Below, one piece after another: positions 1 through 4,289 of a stretch of DNA of 7,771 bases. The DNA lies in assembly GCA_934746185.1 (NCBI GenBank), contig CAKVEY010000044.1, positions 1 to 7,771 of the forward strand, read 5' to 3'. Below the pieces are notes generated by a model that did no database searches, had not been told where the DNA came from, and saw only the letters and a list, made by a program, of their open reading frames with translations. This DNA comes from an uncultured Clostridia bacterium (GTDB lineage Bacteria > Bacillota > Clostridia > Christensenellales > UBA1242). The translations under genes were made by a program, and so were the position numbers. The stretch's first letter is position 1; each line of letters starts with the position of its first letter.

Positions 1-782
1 GTTTTATGAAGCAAAATCCTTGGAAAAGATTAATCGTTTTGTTTTTTGGTGCTTTTTTTAATATTTTAAGTGCTATTATTTTTTCTTTTGTTTTGTTGGT
101 TAGTGTTGGTTATGATATTCCACAAATAACTAAAATTAGTGAAGTAAATGGGGTGGGAACAAGTCAAACACAACTTCTTGTTGGCGATATTATAACTCAC
201 GTAGATGGAACTGAAATTAGCTTTATAAAAGACCAAACTTTTAACGCTTTAATTGCTAAATATTCGGCAGGTGATATTGTTGAAATAACTGTTATTCGTG
301 ATGGCGTTAAACAAAATATCAATTTAGAATTTTTTAAAAATAAAGACAATGAAGTAAAACTAGGAATAAATATGAAATCTGTTCCTTATAGTTTTGGTAA
401 AAGTTTAGCACTATGTGTGCCTTTTACTGGCGTTTTATGCTGGAAAATTCTAGTTATGTTCTGGATGCTAATTACTGGTCAGGTGGCACTTTCTGGGCTA
501 GGTGGGCCAATAACTACAATCGGCACAATGGCAACACTTTCTATGCAAGGAATAAGCAATTTATTAGTTTTAATGCCACTTATTGCAGCAAACTTAGGTG
601 TGTTTAATCTACTACCAATTCCTGCCTTAGACGGCTCGAAAATGGTGTTTACTACAATAGAATGGATTAGGGGAAAACCGATAAATCCTAAGGTTGAAAA
701 CACTATCCATACGGTTGGATTAATTTTATTGTTTGCAATAGTAATAATTGCCGATTTGTATCATATAATTGTGGGAATTTAA
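1..782 (+). CDS. rseP: RseP/RasP-type site-2 zinc metalloprotease, C-terminal part (5' end outside window)
   Basis: Intramembrane protease of the M50/S2P family. In related bacteria it cleaves anti-sigma factors and leftover signal peptides within the membrane. The reading frame is open to the left edge. The ATG at 6 is probably an internal Met: the segment around it (KQNPWKR, then a hydrophobic helix) matches the region that follows the HExxH-containing first helix in full-length family members, so that catalytic motif lies upstream. Counting from that Met, I see a membrane segment at about 9-33, a PDZ-like domain at about 38-108, a hydrophobic segment at about 133-158, a GGPI motif near 166, and the C-terminal NLLPIPALDG motif, whose Asp (about 209) is the third zinc ligand in the family. 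A final membrane helix ends the protein. The usual GPxxN after the first helix is GAFFN here. The next gene starts 75 bp downstream behind its own promoter, and I see no terminator between them. Confidence 0.93.
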   Translation, partial: FMKQNPWKRLIVLFFGAFFNILSAIIFSFVLLVSVGYDIPQITKISEVNGVGTSQTQLLVGDIITHVDGTEISFIKDQTFNALIAKYSAGDIVEITVIRDGVKQNINLEFFKNKDNEVKLGINMKSVPYSFGKSLALCVPFTGVLCWKILVMFWMLITGQVALSGLGGPITTIGTMATLSMQGISNLLVLMPLIAANLGVFNLLPIPALDGSKMVFTTIEWIRGKPINPKVENTIHTVGLILLFAIVIIADLYHIIVGI

Positions 783-819
783 AAGTTTAAATTTGAAAAA
801 AATTTATGTCTATAATATA

Positions 820-848
820 TTGACAAATTTAATTTTATATTATATATT
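820..848 (+). promoter_or_regulatory. Sigma-A-type promoter of the PolC-like gene, predicting a leaderless mRNA
   Basis: A perfect -35 box TTGACA (820-825) is followed by a 17-bp spacer and a -10 box TATATT (843-848, 5 of 6 to consensus). The usual spacing puts +1 at about G855, three bases before the ATG at 858; A858 itself is also possible. The sequence before the ATG has no Shine-Dalgarno, which fits a leaderless transcript. The surrounding DNA is very A+T-rich, so -10-like hexamers are common by chance. The exact TTGACA with ideal spacing is the stronger evidence. Confidence 0.7.
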
Positions 849-857
849 TTACTTGTT

Positions 858-2363
858 ATGGAAAAAATTTTAGAGTATTTTAACGATAATAATATAGACT
901 TTTTAAAGTTAGGGCTGGCAGATTTTTGTAAAAGCGAAAATACGCTTAGTCTTACTTTTTTATACGATGAAATTAATTATGACAAATTAAATGAAAATAG
1001 AGAGAAAATTAAAGATTTAACTAAAAAATATGTTAATTTAGATATTAACTACAACATAAAATTTGCAAAAGCGTTTTTAGATGAAGATAGGTTAAAAACT
1101 AAGATTAAAGAATATTTAAAAAATGAACATATTGCCAATTATTATTGTTTAAAAAATATTGATGTTAAACAAAGTGATAATTTATTTGATGTAAAACTTT
1201 ATATGTCTTTATCAAGTGATGAAATTGATAAAACTATAACAAATATTTTAAATTATTTAACTAGTTTATATTTTTATAAGTTTAACTTTTCTGGAATTCA
1301 GGTAAACGAAAACTTTAACGAATTAGAAGAGCATAAATCTAGCATATTAGATAATTTAAAAGCACCTGTTAAATTAAATAAAATGAAGGTTAATAAACTA
1401 GAAAATGTTATTGGCGAAATTAATGAAATGAGTTGTTACCCATACGAATATTATTCTACCCCCGAAGAAAATGTTTACCTTTGTGGACATTTATTAAGTA
1501 TTGAACCTATTGAATTTACTAAAAAAGACGGGGAAACAAAAGGACTACGATATGCCTTAACTATAAAATGCTTAGATAAAACCTTTAAAGCCAGTTTATT
1601 TCCAACAAAAAAGAATTTGGAAACTTGCAAAACTATTGAAACTGACGTAGATGTTATGCTTTTTGGTAGTTTAGATAGTTTTAATAACGATTTAACTTTA
1701 AAAGTTAAAAGTTTAGCAAAATGCGTTATAGAAGATTATCAAAAACCAAGTTTTGAAGTAAACAAAGAATATAAAGATTATCGTAAAATTTCTCCACAAA
1801 AATATGAAGAAATTTCTCAAATAAATTTATTCGACCAAAAAATTGATAAAGAATATTTATCTAATAACGAATTTGTTGTTTTCGACTTTGAAACAACTGG
1901 GTTAGAATATATGGTAGACCACGTAACTGAAATTGGCGCTTGTAAAATTAAAAATGGTAAAATTATTGAAACTTTTACTACTTTAATTAATCCACAAAAA
2001 AATATTTCAAAAGAAATTACTGAAAAAACAGGTATTACTAATGAAATGGTAAAAAATTCGCCACTTTTTGAAGATGTTGTGCCAGATTTTTATAAGTTTT
2101 GCAAAGGTTGTATTTTAGTTGGTCAAAATGTGGATTTTGACTATGGTTTTTTAGATTATTATGGAAGAAAAGCAAACTATATATTTGATAATAAAAAAGA
2201 AGACACTTTAACTCTTGCTAGAAAATACATATTTTTAAAAAACTATAAATTAAAAACTATTGCCGATTATTTAAGTGTAAGTTTAATTAACGCACATAGA
2301 GCATTAAACGATGCACTTGCTACTGCAAAAGTTTTTATAAAAATTATCGAAAAATATTGTTAA
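858..2363 (+). CDS. PolC-like protein lacking PHP and polymerase domains: N-terminal region, OB fold and DEDDh 3'-5' exonuclease
   Basis: Sits where polC normally lies, between rseP and rimP, but is only 501 residues against roughly 1,400 for PolC. Residues 1-190 resemble the divergent PolC N-terminal region. About 204-290 align with the PolC OB fold (single-stranded DNA binding). About 338-501 are a DEDDh exonuclease. All catalytic residues are visible: D343 and E345 in FDFETTG, D428 in QNVDFD, and H480 and D485 in HRALND. In PolC the exonuclease is inserted within the PHP domain. Here both PHP halves and the entire polymerase are absent, and the ORF stops cleanly after the exonuclease. QINLF at 321-325 resembles a sliding-clamp-binding motif. 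The ATG at 858 is the only plausible start: no other in-frame start lies just upstream, and the next Met is near residue 115. It has no Shine-Dalgarno. The likely role, by inference, is a trans-acting proofreading or repair exonuclease. Automatic annotation may call it PolC or a DnaQ-family exonuclease. Confidence 0.93.
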   Translation: MEKILEYFNDNNIDFLKLGLADFCKSENTLSLTFLYDEINYDKLNENREKIKDLTKKYVNLDINYNIKFAKAFLDEDRLKTKIKEYLKNEHIANYYCLKNIDVKQSDNLFDVKLYMSLSSDEIDKTITNILNYLTSLYFYKFNFSGIQVNENFNELEEHKSSILDNLKAPVKLNKMKVNKLENVIGEINEMSCYPYEYYSTPEENVYLCGHLLSIEPIEFTKKDGETKGLRYALTIKCLDKTFKASLFPTKKNLETCKTIETDVDVMLFGSLDSFNNDLTLKVKSLAKCVIEDYQKPSFEVNKEYKDYRKISPQKYEEISQINLFDQKIDKEYLSNNEFVVFDFETTGLEYMVDHVTEIGACKIKNGKIIETFTTLINPQKNISKEITEKTGITNEMVKNSPLFEDVVPDFYKFCKGCILVGQNVDFDYGFLDYYGRKANYIFDNKKEDTLTLARKYIFLKNYKLKTIADYLSVSLINAHRALNDALATAKVFIKIIEKYC

Positions 2364-2368
2364 AAGTG

Positions 2369-2397
2369 TTGCAATTAATTTTTATATATGTTATTAT
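2369..2397 (+). promoter_or_regulatory. Extended -10 promoter of the rimP-nusA-infB operon
   Basis: A -35-like TTGCAA (2369-2374, 4 of 6) is followed by a 17-bp spacer and a -10 box TATTAT (2392-2397, 5 of 6). A TG sits at 2389-2390, one base before the -10, giving the TGn extended -10 element. Predicted +1 is about A2404, which gives a 60-nt leader that begins almost directly with the hairpin at 2408. The -35 starts only 6 bp after the upstream stop codon, so this is separate from the PolC-like gene's promoter. Confidence 0.65.
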
Positions 2398-2407
2398 TAT
2401 ATTACTA

Positions 2408-2441
2408 AGTTAGGAGTGGGCAGAATGGTCCGCTCCTAATT
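2408..2441 (+). promoter_or_regulatory. Strong stem-loop in the rimP 5' leader
   Basis: The core stem pairs 2410-2421 with 2428-2439: twelve pairs including two G-U wobbles, around a 6-nt loop AGAATG. It extends by two weaker pairs to 2408/2441. The arms read TTAGGAGTGG and CCGCTCCTAA. No U tract follows (TTGTTGAATATGG), so it is not a normal intrinsic terminator. Lying about 4 nt from the predicted transcript 5' end, it could protect the mRNA from 5'-end-dependent decay or act in translational control. From memory, similar GAGTGGG/CCCACTC hairpins precede rimP in other Bacillota; I could not check this. Confidence 0.7.
2425..2439 (+). promoter_or_regulatory. Possible 4-codon upstream ORF (MVRS) within the leader hairpin
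   Basis: AGGAG (2412-2416) in the left arm of the hairpin lies 8 nt before an ATG (2425-2427) at the loop. The frame reads Met-Val-Arg-Ser then TAA (2437-2439) in the right arm. The Shine-Dalgarno spacing is ideal, yet the whole unit is buried in the stem. It could be a translated leader peptide that keeps the hairpin open, or a coincidence of the conserved stem sequence. Nothing here proves translation. Confidence 0.25.
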
Positions 2442-2452
2442 GTTGAATATGG

Positions 2453-2459
2453 AAAGGAG
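2453..2459 (+). promoter_or_regulatory. Ribosome binding site fixing the rimP start
   Basis: AAAGGAG lies 4 nt before the ATG at 2464, a slightly short but workable spacing. It overlaps the coding frame that would result from the in-frame TTG at 2440 or ATG at 2449. Those upstream starts have no ribosome binding site except inside the hairpin, so 2464 is the supported start. Confidence 0.8.
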
Positions 2460-2463
2460 TTTT

Positions 2464-2913
2464 ATGGATATTAATAAACTAAAAAATGATGTCTTTAATT
2501 TGTCTAAACCATTAGTTGAAAGTTTGGGTTATGAACTCGTTGAAGTAAATTATGAAGAAATAGAAGGCGAAAAATATATTACTGTTGTAATTTATTCAAA
2601 TAGTGGAATAACTTTTGACGATTGTAAAAAAGTTTCTAAAATTTTAGACGAACCATTAGATGAACTTGACCCAACAAATGGCGAAAGTTATAGTTTAAAT
2701 GTTTCTTCGTTAGGGCTAGATAGAGAACTTAAAACTAAAAGAGATTTTGAAAGATTTATTGGTCAAGAAATTGAAATTAAATTAAACTCTAATAAAGTTG
2801 TAGGTTTGTTACTTGAAGTTACAGACGATAGCATTAAACTAAATGTTAAAAATAGTCATAAAACTATAAAACTTGTTGATATTATAAAGGCTAAGCCTTA
2901 TATTAAATTTTAA
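2464..2913 (+). CDS. rimP: Ribosome maturation factor RimP
   Basis: Cytoplasmic factor that helps assemble the 30S ribosomal subunit. From the ATG at 2464 it is 149 residues, the usual family length. It shows the RimP pattern: an N-terminal alpha/beta domain with GYELVEVNYEE (about residues 22-32) and a segment with DDCKKVSKILDEPLDELDP. Then comes the signature stretch SLNVSSLGLDRELK, followed by DFERFIGQ and a C-terminal Sm-like beta-barrel ending in DIIKAKPYIKF. The family signature is usually VSSPGLDRPL; here Leu replaces the first Pro and Glu the second. It is the first gene of the operon behind its own promoter and hairpin leader. Its TAA stop (2911-2913) runs into the nusA Shine-Dalgarno, which favours translational coupling. 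Confidence 0.96.
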   Translation: MDINKLKNDVFNLSKPLVESLGYELVEVNYEEIEGEKYITVVIYSNSGITFDDCKKVSKILDEPLDELDPTNGESYSLNVSSLGLDRELKTKRDFERFIGQEIEIKLNSNKVVGLLLEVTDDSIKLNVKNSHKTIKLVDIIKAKPYIKF

Positions 2914-2926
2914 AGGAGATAAAAAA

Positions 2927-4033
2927 ATGATAAGTAAAGATTTTTTCCAAGCACTTGATGATTTTGAACAGGAGAGAAAAATTAGCAAAGACCAATTTAT
3001 TAAAGCGTTAGAAACTGCTTTAACTTCGGCTTATAAAAGACATATTGGCGAAGCAAAACTTGCTAGTGTTAAATTAAACCCAGAAAAACACACTATTAAA
3101 ATTTATAGTTATAAAGAAGTTAAAGAAGTTGTTGAAGACCCAGACAAAGAAATTAGTTTAGAAGATGCTAGACAAATTAAAAAATCTTATAAAATTGGTG
3201 ATTTAGTTGAAACAGAAGAAACACCAAAAGATTTTGGTAGAATTGCAGCACAAACTGCTAAACAAGTTGTTATGCAAAAACTAAGAGAACTAGAACGAGA
3301 TAAAATGATTGGTGAAATTAGCGAAAAAGAAGACCAAATCGTTACTGGTGTTGTTAGAAGAATTGAAGGAAAAAATGTTTTCGTTGAAATTGGTGGCAAC
3401 AACTTAGAAGCATTAATGACTGAACAAGACCAAATTAAAGGCGAAAAATATTACATTAACTCTAAAATTAAAGTTTATGTTAAAAAAATTAAAGAAAACG
3501 AAACAAAAGCACCAGTAGTACAAGTTTCTCGTGCAAACACTGGTTTTGTAAGAAAATTATTTGAACTTGAAGTGCCTGAAATTCAAAATGGTGAAGTAGA
3601 AATTAAAGGTATTAGCCGTGAAGCAGGAGTTAGAACTAAAATTGCTGTTTTTAGTGCTAACGAAAATGTTGATGCTGTTGGCGCTTGCGTTGGCAATAGG
3701 GGAATGAGAATTAATAGCATTGTTAATGAATTAAATGGCGAAAAAGTTGATATTATACTTTATAGCGATGACCCATTAGTTTATGTTGCTCGTGCTTTAA
3801 GTCCTGGCAAAGTTAATAGCGTAAGTTATGTTGACGAAAAAACTACAAGAGCGATTGTTCCAGACGATAAACTTTCTTTGGCAATAGGTGCTGGTGGCGT
3901 TAATGTAAGACTTGCTGCTAAACTTGTTGGTATTAAAATTGATGTTAAACCTGAAAGCAATCAAGGTGAAAAACCTGAAATTAATACATTCGATGATATT
4001 TCAACAGATTTAGATGATATGTTTAAGGATTAA
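2927..4033 (+). CDS. nusA: Transcription termination/antitermination factor NusA
   Basis: Binds RNA polymerase and nascent RNA and modulates pausing, termination and antitermination. At 368 residues it matches the short Bacillota form, without the C-terminal acidic repeats of enterobacteria. Domains: RNA polymerase-binding N-terminal domain about 1-130; S1 about 137-205 (starting VTGVVRRIEGKNVFVEIG); KH1 with GxxG loop G256-N-R-G259; KH2 about 295-345 with loop G321-A-G-G324; then a short acidic tail. The KH2 loop usually reads GKxGQN; here it is GAGGVN, so the Lys and the Gln are both lost. The start is supported by AAAGGAG (2912-2918), 8 nt before the ATG, overlapping the rimP stop. The tail region also carries the ylxR Shine-Dalgarno. 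Confidence 0.97.
   Translation: MISKDFFQALDDFEQERKISKDQFIKALETALTSAYKRHIGEAKLASVKLNPEKHTIKIYSYKEVKEVVEDPDKEISLEDARQIKKSYKIGDLVETEETPKDFGRIAAQTAKQVVMQKLRELERDKMIGEISEKEDQIVTGVVRRIEGKNVFVEIGGNNLEALMTEQDQIKGEKYYINSKIKVYVKKIKENETKAPVVQVSRANTGFVRKLFELEVPEIQNGEVEIKGISREAGVRTKIAVFSANENVDAVGACVGNRGMRINSIVNELNGEKVDIILYSDDPLVYVARALSPGKVNSVSYVDEKTTRAIVPDDKLSLAIGAGGVNVRLAAKLVGIKIDVKPESNQGEKPEINTFDDISTDLDDMFKD
4025..4030 (+). promoter_or_regulatory. ylxR ribosome binding site inside the nusA 3' end
   Basis: AAGGAT lies in the last codons of nusA, 4 nt before the ATG at 4035. It selects that start over the in-frame ATG at 4014, which would place a non-conserved seven-residue extension before the conserved RTCISC segment. 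Confidence 0.6.
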
Positions 4034-4034
4034 A

Positions 4035-4280
4035 ATGAAAAATATTAGAACTTGTATAAGTTGTAGAGAAAAATTTGATAAATCAACAACTAATTTAATT
4101 AAAATTACTAAGGTTAATGACGAATTTGTTATTAACCCTAATAATAAAATATTTGGTCGCAGTGTATATATTTGCAATAACAAAGAATGTATAAATAAAG
4201 CGATTAAAAACAAATTACTTTCAAAAGCATTTAAGCAAAATGTTAGTTTAGATGTTTATAATAAACTTTCAAATCTATAA
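4035..4280 (+). CDS. rnpM: YlxR family RNA-binding protein (RnpM, RNase P modulator)
   Basis: Small basic RNA-binding protein. The Bacillus subtilis homologue YlxR (renamed RnpM) binds the RNase P RNA and affects its activity. From the ATG at 4035 it is 81 residues. It shows the family pattern: R5-T-C7-I-S-C10 at the N terminus, GRSVYIC at 41-47 (family GRGAYxC), C52 in the following loop, then a Lys-rich helix with LLSKAF. The four cysteines (7, 10, 47, 52) have a metal-site-like arrangement, although zinc binding is not established for the family. It starts one base after the nusA stop, so it is almost certainly co-transcribed and coupled. The L7Ae-like ylxQ gene that often follows is absent: infB begins 9 bp later. 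Confidence 0.92.
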   Translation: MKNIRTCISCREKFDKSTTNLIKITKVNDEFVINPNNKIFGRSVYICNNKECINKAIKNKLLSKAFKQNVSLDVYNKLSNL

Positions 4281-4289
4281 GGGGTAATA

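Noticed and set aside
788..806. TAAATTT / AAATTTA inverted repeat after rseP as a terminator
   Set aside because: The stem is only 7 A-T pairs with no T tract, expected by chance in such A+T-rich spacer DNA.
793..816. TTGAAA and TATAAT as a second promoter before the PolC-like gene
   Set aside because: The spacer is only 12 bp, too short for a sigma-A promoter. The TATAAT could still contribute without a -35, but there is no proper extended -10.
814..848. AATATAT / ATATATT inverted repeat flanking the promoter as an operator
   Set aside because: Low-complexity A/T sequence; the right half is simply the -10 region. No distinctive regulator site.
2408..2450. Hairpin after the PolC-like gene as an intrinsic terminator
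   Set aside because: No run of T follows the stem (TTGTTGAATATGG), and a promoter lies just upstream of it, so it belongs to the rimP leader.
2440..2463. Longer rimP start at TTG 2440
   Set aside because: It would run through the true Shine-Dalgarno and add eight non-conserved residues; the ATG at 2464 has AAAGGAG before it.
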